The notes under the pieces were generated by a model. The model saw only the letters and a list, made by a program, of their open reading frames with translations, did not search any database and was not told where the DNA came from. A program made the translations under genes and the position numbers. A stretch of 63,717 nucleotides of DNA from CAYTSA01 sp964440345 (GTDB taxonomy: Bacteria; Desulfobacterota; Desulfovibrionia; Desulfovibrionales; Desulfovibrionaceae), in the NCBI GenBank assembly GCA_964440345.1, contig CAYTSA010000010.1, forward strand, positions 1 to 63,717, written 5' to 3'. Positions 43,868-52,162 of the stretch are shown here, piece after piece (within the stretch, counting starts at the first letter, position 1; every line of letters begins with the position of its first letter).

Positions 43868-45673
43868 TTAGTCTTCGGGCAAACTGTTAATGGCGTCGTG
43901 GTAAGCCTTGAACACATCCTGACGGTTGATCATGCCCATGATCTTGTTGTCCGTGTCCAGCACGGGTATCTGGGCCAAGTCCGTGCCCACGAATTTCATC
44001 AGCGCGGAGTACAAATCGTAGTCCGGCCGCAAGTAGGCCGGCTTGCGCATCAGGTCCTTGACCAGCACTATTTCGTACAGCGTGTCCTCGAAGAGCACCT
44101 GCCGCACGTCCTGGATAGCCAGTATGCCGGTGTATTCGCCTTGTGAGTTGACCACTGGAAAGTTGAACTCATTGGTGCCGGCGATGATGTCTGTGAGGGC
44201 GCGCAGGTTGATGGACTCCTCCAGGATAGTGGTCCGGCCCGGCTGGTAGAATTCCATTACTTGCAACGACTCCAGCACGTTGATGGTGGAGTCGTTGATG
44301 TGCGCCGGCGAGTCGAACTTGTTGTCCACCTGGTTTTCGTACAGCGATACCTTGCGGTTGATGACCAGGCACAGGGCCGAGGCCAGCATGAGCGGCGCCA
44401 ACAGGCCGTAGCCCTGGGTCAGCTCGCAGACCATGAGCAGCGGGCCGATGGGCGCCTTGGCCACGCCGGCGAAAAAGGCGGCCATGCCCACCAGCACATA
44501 GCCCCCGGGCTGGGTGACTACGTGCGGATAGAGCTCGTGGCAGAAAAAGCCCACCAGACCGCCAGCCATGCCGCCCACGAACAATGCCGGAGCAAACATG
44601 CCGCCGCTCATGCCCGAGCCAAGAGTTAACGACGTGGCTATGGTCTTGCCCACCAAAATAAACAACATGGCCTGCATGGTCATGTCGCCCAGAATGGCTT
44701 GCTCCAGCCAACCGTAGCCGCCGGAGAGCAACTGCGGATAGAACATGCCCAGCACCCCCATGGCCAGACCTCCCAGCCCCATGGACAGAGGGACGCCGAC
44801 ATTCTTGCGCAAGGGAGTGAATATCTGGAACTTTACAAACTGGAACGTGTGCACATAGAACCACCCGGCAGCTGCGCAGACGACCGCCAGCAGGGCGTAG
44901 AACGGCAGCTCCCGCACAGAGGTGAAGCTGAACTGCGGGATGCCGAAAATGGGCTCTACCCCGAAAAAAAGCGTGAACAGCGAATAGGACGTTACCGAAG
45001 AAAGCACCGCGGGCAGAATAGCCTCGGCCTCAAAATCTTCCCGGTAAATGACTTCTATGGCCGTGAGCGCGCCGCCCATGGGCGCCCGGAACACCGCGCC
45101 CAGCCCCCCTGCCGCCCCAGCCAGCAGCAGAATGCGCCGCTCCCGGGCAGACAGCTTCAAATGCTTTGCCGCCCAGGAGCCTATGCCCGCGCCTATCTGC
45201 GATATGGGCCCTTCCCGGCCGGCGCTGCCGCCCGAGGCAATGGTCATAATGGAGGTTGCCCCCCGGATGAGAAACGTCTTGGGCGAGATGACGCCGCCCT
45301 GCGTGTGGAAGGACTTGATCATGGCGTCCGTGCCGTCAGTGCCGCTCTCTATGGACTCCGGGATGAACCGCCACACCAGCCAGCCCGTCACCAGCCCCAC
45401 CAGCGTGGTCAACACCGGAATGAGCCATGCCCGCGCCGGGCCATGGTCTGCTTCGCCATGGAAAAGCATCTCCCCAGCCGGCGCCGGCAGGCGCAGCCCG
45501 GCCCAGTTCGTCTGAAACAGATATTTGAAATATTCTATGCCCAGGAAAAACAGCGACGCCGCCAAGCCGGTGGCGACTCCCACAGCCACGCCCAGAATAA
45601 GCCAGCGCACCGACGTAACGGCGCGGTAGGAATGGACCATGGTCCGCCAGAAATTTTTCAGGGCTCGAAACAT
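43868..45673 (-). CDS. ClC chloride channel/antiporter with CBS pair
   Basis: A 601-residue protein. The ClC motifs are GGSAGREGPISQIGAGIG with the conserved Glu gate, and GSGMSGGMFAPALFVGG in the later helices. The last about 150 residues form two CBS domains (LEESINLRALTDIIAGTN; GIDLAQ-type region LVKDLMRKPAYLRPDYDLYS and DNKIMGMINRQDVFKAYHD). Such proteins exchange chloride for protons and respond to adenine nucleotides through CBS. It is followed by ribF in the same direction upstream, with a small gap. Confidence 0.93.
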   Translation of the reverse strand: MFRALKNFWRTMVHSYRAVTSVRWLILGVAVGVATGLAASLFFLGIEYFKYLFQTNWAGLRLPAPAGEMLFHGEADHGPARAWLIPVLTTLVGLVTGWLVWRFIPESIESGTDGTDAMIKSFHTQGGVISPKTFLIRGATSIMTIASGGSAGREGPISQIGAGIGSWAAKHLKLSARERRILLLAGAAGGLGAVFRAPMGGALTAIEVIYREDFEAEAILPAVLSSVTSYSLFTLFFGVEPIFGIPQFSFTSVRELPFYALLAVVCAAAGWFYVHTFQFVKFQIFTPLRKNVGVPLSMGLGGLAMGVLGMFYPQLLSGGYGWLEQAILGDMTMQAMLFILVGKTIATSLTLGSGMSGGMFAPALFVGGMAGGLVGFFCHELYPHVVTQPGGYVLVGMAAFFAGVAKAPIGPLLMVCELTQGYGLLAPLMLASALCLVINRKVSLYENQVDNKFDSPAHINDSTINVLESLQVMEFYQPGRTTILEESINLRALTDIIAGTNEFNFPVVNSQGEYTGILAIQDVRQVLFEDTLYEIVLVKDLMRKPAYLRPDYDLYSALMKFVGTDLAQIPVLDTDNKIMGMINRQDVFKAYHDAINSLPED

Positions 45674-45688
45674 GGCGTACGCCTGTTG

Positions 45689-46633
45689 CTACAGTTGGGC
45701 CTCTGGCGCGGCCAGAATGCGCCGGGCCAGCTCCACGTCCTCGGCTATGCGGGCTTTCAGCTCGTCTATGCCTGAGAATTTTTTCTCCGCCCGCAGCCGC
45801 TGCACAAAATGCACCCGCAATTCCGCGTCGTAGATATCCTGGTCAAAATCCAGCAGATGCACCTCCAGCGACATGTCCTTGTTGCCAAAAGTGGGATTGT
45901 AGCCAATGTTGGCCACAGCCGGCAGGGGGGCGTCCTCCAGCTGCGCCCAAACAGCGTATACGCCTGTGGCCGGGAAGACCTCGTTCTTCAGCCGCAGATT
46001 GGCCGTGGGAAAGCCCAGCTGCTTGCCGCCCCGGTCCATGCCGTGCACCACCGTGCCCCGCACAGCGTAAAAACGGCCCATCAGGGGCTTCACAGCCCAG
46101 ACGTCGCCGGCCTTTATCAAATCCCGGATCCGCGTGGAGGAGACAATGGCGCCGTTGATGATCACCGGGTCCAACTGCTCGGCGCGGTAGCCATAGGTCT
46201 CGCCTAAAGCGCTGAGCAACGAAAAATTCCCGGACCGGCCCTTGCCAAAGGAATAGTCGTAGCCGACCACCAGCTCCTTCATGTCCAGCCAGTCCACCAG
46301 ATGGGTTTTTACAAACTCTTCCGGAGGCAACCCGGCCAGCTCTCTGGTGAACTCCAGCATCAAAGTCACGTCCACCCCCAGGCTCTCGAACAAATCCAGC
46401 TTTTGCTCGCGCAGCGTAATAAAGGGCGGCGTGTGCGGGCCAATGAGCACACGCAGAGGATGTGGACAAAACGTGACCACCACGCTGGTGCGGCAGTGCT
46501 GCTCGGCTTTGTGGATGACCCGGTTGATGAGTTGCTGGTGGCCCTTGTGCACGCCGTCGAAGTTACCGATGGTCACGCATGAACCGTTGGGAGATATTGG
46601 GGGAAGTTCCTGGAGGACTCTGGCAATGTGCAT
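45689..46633 (-). CDS. ribF: Bifunctional riboflavin kinase / FAD synthetase
   Basis: A 314-residue enzyme making FMN and FAD. The adenylyltransferase part has TIGNFDGVHKGHQQLI near residue 22 and the YDYSFGKGRSGNFSLL region near residue 125. The riboflavin kinase part has GRFYAVRGTVVHGMDRGGKQ and GFPTANLRL near residue 210. Length and domain order are typical. Confidence 0.95.
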   Translation of the reverse strand: MHIARVLQELPPISPNGSCVTIGNFDGVHKGHQQLINRVIHKAEQHCRTSVVVTFCPHPLRVLIGPHTPPFITLREQKLDLFESLGVDVTLMLEFTRELAGLPPEEFVKTHLVDWLDMKELVVGYDYSFGKGRSGNFSLLSALGETYGYRAEQLDPVIINGAIVSSTRIRDLIKAGDVWAVKPLMGRFYAVRGTVVHGMDRGGKQLGFPTANLRLKNEVFPATGVYAVWAQLEDAPLPAVANIGYNPTFGNKDMSLEVHLLDFDQDIYDAELRVHFVQRLRAEKKFSGIDELKARIAEDVELARRILAAPEAQL

Positions 46634-46981
46634 AAGGGGGCCTTTATGGTGCGAAGCGCTTCACGCGCCGCCGGGCGCGCGGCACGGCTGCAGTAGCGCA
46701 AGTGGCGCGGTAAATCAAGGGCTCGAACGCCTGGCTCGAAGGCCTGACATTCGGACTCCTGAACATAGGGCCAGCGCGTCATGCTCGCAAATCAGGCCCA
46801 ACCAAAAGAGTTAATGTATACAACATACTGAGGCAGTTGACATGGGCGACTGCAAGGGCCGCCCCTACTCTATGACGTATTGTAGTTCATTGTTGTAAAC
46901 TGTTTTCTGCCGCGAAAAGTTGTTCAGAACGTGTTCATAAAACAAAAATTATCATTTGCCACGGACAATAACACCTTAGGG

Positions 46982-47110
46982 CCTTTCTAAATATCTGTCT
47001 GTTGCGTTTGGTTATACTTGCATCATGTTGCGTTTTCAGCAAAAAATGACTTTTGACGTAGCGCTGCTGCGCATGCAAGGCTTTCCCTTATTTCACTTTT
47101 CCTCGCCCGG
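46982..47110 (-). repeat. MITE-like dispersed repeat, copy C (inverted)
   Basis: On the minus strand this matches copy A over about 110 bases, including AAGTCATTTTTTGCTGAAA and CATGATGCAAGTATAACC, and ends in TATTTAGAAAGG. Orientation is opposite to copies A and B. The far end (beyond about 47090) is diverged. Confidence 0.7.
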
Positions 47111-47141
47111 CTTTTACCATATACTACGAATAATCCTTTAC

Positions 47142-47204
47142 TGCGCTAGCGCATTTTCGCGTTGAGACAACGCTCACCCCTGAAACAATGTACAATTGTT
47201 TCAG
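47142..47204. promoter_or_regulatory. Two perfect palindromes upstream of creD
   Basis: TGCGCTAGCGCA at 47142-47153 is a 12-bp palindrome. CTGAAACAAT-GTACA-ATTGTTTCAG at 47180-47204 has 10-bp arms and a 5-bp spacer. The second looks like a repressor operator. The position just before creD suggests control of that gene. Confidence 0.5.
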
Positions 47205-47232
47205 CAAAATGCATAAGAACATCCTAACATTC

Positions 47233-48615
47233 ATGAAAAAATTCGCCAGCTCTTCCAGCTCCATGCAGCGCTCTCCCGGCGCGCGGCTGTTTGTTGTCAT
47301 CGGCATCGTCATTTTTCTGCTCTTTCCCATGTTCTTCATAATGGACCTGATCAGCGAGCGCGAATACCGCCGCCAGGAGGTGGCGGGCGAAATAAGCGAC
47401 AAGTGGGGCCTACCCCAAACACTGACGGGGCCCGTCCTCAGCCTGCCTTACCGCGTGACCGCCCTGCTGCAAGAAAAAAATGACGACGGGAACGTGGTGG
47501 AAAAAACCAAAACCCTGACCCGCCAGGCCACTGTGCTGCCGCAGCAGGTGTCCATAACCGGAGACGTGCGGGCCGAAACGCTGCGCCGGTCTATCTTCGA
47601 AACCGTTGTCTACGTGGCGGACCTGACTGTGGAGGGCGTGTTCACGCCGCCAGACTTTGCCGAACTGACCACGAACGGCGAATTTGCCAGCGCAGTCTGG
47701 GAAGACGCAGTCTTCTCCCTGGGCTTATCTGACATGCGGGGCATAGACCAGGAAGTGGCGGTGTCGTGGGCCGGCGCGGCGTTGAACGTGGAGCCCGGCC
47801 CGGTTGCAACCGCCTCCATATACTCTGCCCTCAACGCCCGGCCGCCCATGTCGCCGCAGCAGAAGGAATACCCCTTCTCCCTGCACTTGACCCTGAAAGG
47901 ATCTGGCGGCCTTTTCTTTACTCCGGCTGGCCGCACTACCCGCGTGCAGCTGCACTCCAACTGGCCTGCGCCCAGCTTTGACGGCGCCTTTTTGCCCGAC
48001 GAGCGGGAAGTGACTGGCAACGGCTTTGCCGCCAGCTGGGAGGTGCTGCACCTGAACCGCAACTACCCGCAACAATGGACAGGCGAAAACACAGCGCTGA
48101 ATGAAGCGCACTTCGGCGTGCGGCTGCTCCAGCCCGTAAGCCAGTACCAGGAGACCATGCGCACGGCCAAGTACGCCATACTCTTTATTATCCTTACATA
48201 CACGTCGGTTTTCCTTACAGAACTTCTCACCCGGCGGACGCTGCACCCCATCCAATACCTGCTGGTTGGCCTGGGGCTGGCCGCCTTCTATCTACTGGAG
48301 CTCTCCATCTCCGAGCATCTGAACTTTGACGCGGCCTATGGTCTGGCGGCCGCCGCAGTCATTGGACTCATCGGCGGCTACGTGCGGGCCATTCTGGGCG
48401 CTGCGCAGCCAGCCGCGGTCATCACCGCCATTCTGGCCTTCATGTACGGTTTTTTCTACGTATTGCTGCAGCTGGAGGACTACGCCCTGCTCGTTGGCAG
48501 CCTGGGCCTCTTCGCCATTCTAGCTGTAATCATGTACCTGACCCGCCGCGTGAACTGGTGGAACGCCTTTGCGGGCGGCAACGAATCAACAGAAGCCAAA
48601 GCACAACAGGACTAA
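47233..48615 (+). CDS. creD: Inner membrane protein CreD
   Basis: About 460 residues. The CreD family start is visible: one N-terminal helix followed by ISEREYRRQEV, a large periplasmic region (about residues 60-310; RQATVLPQQVSITGDVRAET), then the conserved C-terminal membrane part with ILFIILTYTSVFLTELLTRR and QYLLVGLGLAAFYLLELSIS. CreD affects envelope integrity and colicin tolerance in E. coli. Starts at 47188, 47209, 47233 and 47263 are possible; I prefer 47233 because the earliest would lie inside the palindrome. None has a clear ribosome site. No creBC neighbours are present. Confidence 0.88.
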   Translation: MKKFASSSSSMQRSPGARLFVVIGIVIFLLFPMFFIMDLISEREYRRQEVAGEISDKWGLPQTLTGPVLSLPYRVTALLQEKNDDGNVVEKTKTLTRQATVLPQQVSITGDVRAETLRRSIFETVVYVADLTVEGVFTPPDFAELTTNGEFASAVWEDAVFSLGLSDMRGIDQEVAVSWAGAALNVEPGPVATASIYSALNARPPMSPQQKEYPFSLHLTLKGSGGLFFTPAGRTTRVQLHSNWPAPSFDGAFLPDEREVTGNGFAASWEVLHLNRNYPQQWTGENTALNEAHFGVRLLQPVSQYQETMRTAKYAILFIILTYTSVFLTELLTRRTLHPIQYLLVGLGLAAFYLLELSISEHLNFDAAYGLAAAAVIGLIGGYVRAILGAAQPAAVITAILAFMYGFFYVLLQLEDYALLVGSLGLFAILAVIMYLTRRVNWWNAFAGGNESTEAKAQQD

Positions 48616-49919
48616 AACAACCGCATTTCCTGCGCCTCGCGCGTCAGCTCCTCGCGGAAGTTCGGGTGCGCGATGCTGATGAGGGCCTCGGCCCGCTCGC
48701 CCACGGACTTGTGCTTCAGGTTCACCAGGCCGTATTCCGTGCACACGTAGTGGGTGTCCATGCGCGGGGTGGTCACTGCGGCGCCCTCCTTCAGCCGCGG
48801 CACAATGCGCGATATGGTCCCGTCCTTGGCCGCGGAATAGAGCGTCATCACGGACTTGCCGCCCTTGGCCGCGTAGGCGCCGCGGACAAAATCGAGCTGC
48901 CCGCCCGTGCCGCTGAACTGAAAGCCGGCCAGGTGCTCGGCGTTGCACTGCCCGGTCAGGTCAATCTCCAGCACGGAGTTCACAGCCACCATGTTGTCGT
49001 TCTGCTGAATGACCGCCGGATCCATCACATAATCTGAACCAAAGCTGGCCATGGACGGATTGTCGTTCATAAAGGCAAAGGTGGCGGCGTCGCCGTAGGC
49101 CACGGAAAAAACGTGCAGCCGCTGGTGCAGGGTCTTGCGCCGGCCAGTGGCGGCGCCCTTGAGGATCAAATCCATCATGCCCGGGCCGAACAGTTCCGAG
49201 TGTATCCCCAGGTCCTTGTGATGTGTCAGTTGCGGGCAAATGGCGTTGGGCAGCGCGCCTATGCCTAGTTGCAGCACGGCCCCGTCCGGCACGATCTCGG
49301 CTATCAGCTTGCCCACTATCTCGTCTTCCGGCTTGGACGGCGGCGGCGGCAGCTCCATGAGCGGAACGTGGTTCTCCACCACCGCGTCCACCTCGGAAAT
49401 GTGCAGCAAAGAGTCCCCGAACACCCGGGGCATGTTCTCGTTCACCTCCACGATGAGCAGCTTGGCCTCCCGCGCCGCGGTGGAGGTCATGTCATTGGCC
49501 GTGCCAAAGCTGAAATAGCCGGCCGCGTCCATGGGCGACACCGTGGTCACGCAGACGTCCACATCCATGTATTCGCGTATGAATTTGGGCGCCTGGTGCA
49601 AATAGGAGGGAATGAACTGGACAAGCCCCACCGAGGCGAGCTTGCGCGCCGCGGCGCTGAGAAACCAGGACTTGGCGTAGATGCAGTCGCAGACGTCCGG
49701 CTGCAGATACGTTTCAGCCGCGTGGCGTTGCGGGTTGAACGAGTAGACGGTCGCCCGGCGCAGGTCGCCGGCCCTGGCCCGGTCGGCAATGGCCTGCAGC
49801 AGAGCCGGCGGCTCTGCGATGGTGACGCCGTGGATGATGTCGCTTTCGTCGGGGATGCGGGAAACAGCCTGATCCGGCTGCATGAGCTTGCGTGCGTACT
49901 CGGCGTCGTAGAATCCCAT
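48612..49919 (-). CDS. Acetyl-CoA hydrolase/transferase family CoA-transferase
   Basis: A 435-residue class I CoA-transferase. Motifs include QLGIGALPNAI near residue 220 and DLGIHSELFGPGMMDLI with the catalytic Glu just after it, then FQFSGTGGQLDFVRGAYAAK. The size and pattern fit 4-hydroxybutyrate or acetate CoA-transferases. The stop overlaps that of creD on the opposite strand by 4 bp. Substrate is an inference. Confidence 0.88.
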   Translation of the reverse strand: MGFYDAEYARKLMQPDQAVSRIPDESDIIHGVTIAEPPALLQAIADRARAGDLRRATVYSFNPQRHAAETYLQPDVCDCIYAKSWFLSAAARKLASVGLVQFIPSYLHQAPKFIREYMDVDVCVTTVSPMDAAGYFSFGTANDMTSTAAREAKLLIVEVNENMPRVFGDSLLHISEVDAVVENHVPLMELPPPPSKPEDEIVGKLIAEIVPDGAVLQLGIGALPNAICPQLTHHKDLGIHSELFGPGMMDLILKGAATGRRKTLHQRLHVFSVAYGDAATFAFMNDNPSMASFGSDYVMDPAVIQQNDNMVAVNSVLEIDLTGQCNAEHLAGFQFSGTGGQLDFVRGAYAAKGGKSVMTLYSAAKDGTISRIVPRLKEGAAVTTPRMDTHYVCTEYGLVNLKHKSVGERAEALISIAHPNFREELTREAQEMRLF

Positions 49920-50014
49920 GGGCGGCCTCGCTTGGTAGAGATTGAAGAAAGGTGTTGCTGCTAGCTATAGCATGCTCCGTGAACTCGGAGAAACTCCACA
50001 TATCGTAATGCGCC

Positions 50015-50452
50015 CTACTGAATGCTGCGCCGCCACTTCCCTTGCTTGAAGCCGTTGAGAATGGACCGGACGCGCTCCTGGTCGCCCTGCAGGTCAGAAA
50101 ATTTCTTGTACGCGCCCAGCAGGTCGAAGAGTCCTTGCAGCTCCTTTTTCTTCTTGCCGGCGTTCACATAGCCCATGGACCAGTCGCCAAAGCCCCGGTC
50201 CTCCACCTCCCGGCGCAGCAGTAGAAGCACCGCCCCATGCCGCCGGTCCTGGAATATCTTATCATACAAAGACTCCACCTTGTCCGGCGGCCCTTCCAGC
50301 ACCTGCAGAAACGAGCCCTCCATGAACAGCAGGACCCCGGTAACGCCCAGCTCCACGTTGTTCCGGCGGCTCACATCCAGCAGGTTCAGCAGCTCGTTTT
50401 CCGTAAACGGCGTCGTTGCCGCGCTGGCGTAGACAAGCTGTAAAAATGACAT
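50015..50452 (-). CDS. BLUF-domain blue-light sensor
   Basis: A 145-residue protein of one BLUF domain (residues about 1-95) plus a short helical tail. The FAD-photocycle residues are in place: Tyr8 in FLQLVYASAA, Asn31/32, and Gln50 in GSFLQVLEGPPD. Later GDWSMGY fits the family. The tail (KKKELQGLFDLLGAYKKFSD) is probably helical and partner-binding. The start follows GGGGGA. In an apparent anaerobe a light sensor is unexpected. Confidence 0.9.
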   Translation of the reverse strand: MSFLQLVYASAATTPFTENELLNLLDVSRRNNVELGVTGVLLFMEGSFLQVLEGPPDKVESLYDKIFQDRRHGAVLLLLRREVEDRGFGDWSMGYVNAGKKKKELQGLFDLLGAYKKFSDLQGDQERVRSILNGFKQGKWRRSIQ

Positions 50453-50547
50453 ACATCCCCCAAGTGCTTTTTTCCATGCTCTGTACCCCGGGTCCCAGCC
50501 ACATGGCAACCGCCAGTGCAAAGATCAAAGCAGTGTTACAGCCTTTT

Positions 50548-50836
50548 TCAACAGCCTGATAACGAAATAATTTCCCGGCTAAGCAGCCAATGGCCGAAAA
50601 ACGCGTCCGTAGACTTGTACCCCGCCGGGGCGGCGTAAACTATCTTCAGGTCCTCCATGCGCTTGAGGCTCTTGGTAATGCCGGCTGGGGTCACCCCCCC
50701 GGACGCTTCCACAAAGGCTTTGGCGTTGGTGTTTCTGCCGCCCAGTTTGGCCATGGCCAAGAGTATGCGCACCTGGTTTTCCGTCGAGGTAGTAGCTGAA
50801 AACGTACTGGGCCACGTCTTCGAAGTCAGCGAATTT
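50548..50836 (-). pseudogene. Decayed region: methyltransferase tail joined to an ATPase C-terminal remnant
   Basis: Directly after the TGA that ends the methyltransferase, the same frame continues KFADFEDVAQYVFSYYLDG, which fits the missing methyltransferase C-terminus. The frame then shifts, and a second frame reads NQVRILLAMAKLGGRN, then TPAGITKSLKRMEDLKIVYA and STDAFFGHWLL, resembling the winged-helix end of DUF4143/archaeal-type AAA ATPases. I infer two broken genes fused by deletion. Confidence 0.5.
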
Positions 50837-51325
50837 TCATTGGGTGGGAAACTCTTCCCGGGAAAGGACGCACTGGCTGCTCTGCTGCAGCGCATGTTCA
50901 GCGGCGTTCAGCCGGTCGTCCTCGTTGTGAAAAATATTGCACAACTGCTGGATGCGGCTGTGCGGAACAGGCTCCAGAACCATAATGCGGCCGCCTGGGG
51001 CCAGCACGCTGGCAGCTTCAGCCAGGGCCGCGGCCGGGTCCGGGTGGAGGTGCAGGGAAAGGGTAAACAACGCGATGTCAAAGCTGCCCGGCGCAAAGCA
51101 GAGCTCCATGCCGGTAGCACAGACGCAATATGCGGCGGGAATGGCTTTTCGGGCCTGACGCAGGGGCTCACAGGCTGGCTCCACGCCTACAGTCTGGCGA
51201 GGGACCCCCGCGTACTCGCGGGTCACCCGACCGTTACCGCAGCCAATTTCCAGCACCCGGGCGCAGGCGAACCGGGCCCGGCTCTGCAACCAGAAAATGG
51301 TCAGGCTTTCGACGTCACATTGCAT
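50837..51325 (-). CDS. SAM-dependent methyltransferase, probably truncated
   Basis: A 162-residue class I methyltransferase. The SAM-binding motif is ARVLEIGCGNGRVTREY near residue 22, with VGVEPACEPLRQAR and SFDIALFTLSLHLHPDPA following, and the motif LAPGGRIMVLEPV. The ORF stops at a TGA (after SREEFPTQ) where relatives would continue, and the next codons in frame look like the missing tail. A Trp codon mutated to stop is the simple reading. The product may be non-functional. Confidence 0.65.
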   Translation of the reverse strand: MQCDVESLTIFWLQSRARFACARVLEIGCGNGRVTREYAGVPRQTVGVEPACEPLRQARKAIPAAYCVCATGMELCFAPGSFDIALFTLSLHLHPDPAAALAEAASVLAPGGRIMVLEPVPHSRIQQLCNIFHNEDDRLNAAEHALQQSSQCVLSREEFPTQ

Positions 51326-51332
51326 AGCTCCG

Positions 51333-52133
51333 CTACGCTCCGGCCCGTTGCACCATGTCGATCACCTCCTGGCGTTCCATGCGCGCCCGGATGCGCTCGC
51401 TCTCCACGGATTGCAGGTGCGCCGCCATATAGGGGTTGGGCTCCAGGGCGTCCAGCAGGCTCTGCACGCTGGGAGAGCGCGCCAGAACCTGTTCGGGCGC
51501 AAAGACCCCCAACCCGCTGTTGCCCGGCAGTTGCACGAACCGTCCCGGCACGGTCCCGCGGGCCAGGTAATCCTCAATGCCGGTCAGAACGCCGTTGCGC
51601 GGCCCGCCCTCCAGCTCGGCGTTGTGCAGGTGCGCGTTCATGCCGCCTTCGGGGAGCAGTTCCCGCTTACCCGGGGCCATGCCGGCCTTGCGGTGAGGCT
51701 GTCTGCGTTCTTCCGGTATAGCCGCGGGATCGTAGTACAGGTCCCGCCGGCCATAAGGCCAGTGGATGTCGTGAAAAAATGTCAAGGGAAACCGCTCCGC
51801 CCCCATGGCCTGCTCCACCGCCAGCAGTTCATGGTGCACGGTGTACCAGTTGTGGTCCCCGTCCAGCAGCAAGACCTGGTAATCCGGTATATGCGGCAAA
51901 ACGTCCAGGCTCAGCCCCAGATGGAACATGACGTGCGGGCCGCTTTGGCTCTTCACCTTGCCAGTGTCATACTTGGGCAGAGGGTCCACCACATGCACCA
52001 GGGCCTTGTTGGCCTGAGCCCACTGCACCAGGTTTATGGTGTTCTTGCCTTCATCCGTGCCTACTTCCACGATGGCCCGCGGTTGCAGGATATCAAGCGC
52101 AGGCTCCAGACAGCTGTTCCAGAAGCGCCACAT
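51333..52133 (-). CDS. Class I SAM methyltransferase (Methyltransf_24-like)
   Basis: A 266-residue protein. RAIVEVGTDEGKNTINLVQW near residue 19 is a SAM-binding loop, VHVVDPLPKYDT follows, and YQVLLLDGDHNWYTVHHELL with the DGDH metal/His motif is characteristic of the Methyltransf_24/CmcI-like group that modifies sugars or antibiotics. It lies in a run with two glycosyltransferases, suggesting methylation of a glycan. Confidence 0.78.
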   Translation of the reverse strand: MWRFWNSCLEPALDILQPRAIVEVGTDEGKNTINLVQWAQANKALVHVVDPLPKYDTGKVKSQSGPHVMFHLGLSLDVLPHIPDYQVLLLDGDHNWYTVHHELLAVEQAMGAERFPLTFFHDIHWPYGRRDLYYDPAAIPEERRQPHRKAGMAPGKRELLPEGGMNAHLHNAELEGGPRNGVLTGIEDYLARGTVPGRFVQLPGNSGLGVFAPEQVLARSPSVQSLLDALEPNPYMAAHLQSVESERIRARMERQEVIDMVQRAGA

Positions 52134-52162
52134 GGGCGTCCTCCCCTTCTTTGAATAGTCTT

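Larger units (their letters stand above)
46634..47232. other. Intergenic region between ribF and creD
   Basis: About 600 bases with no gene I can support. It holds repeat copy C (from 46982), then two palindromes just before creD. The segment 46640-46980 contains the ribF promoter and nothing else recognisable. Confidence 0.5.

Noticed and set aside
50837..50839. The TGA in the methyltransferase gene as a selenocysteine codon
   Set aside because: I see no convincing SECIS hairpin directly after it, and the context fits a Trp codon changed to stop in a decaying gene.
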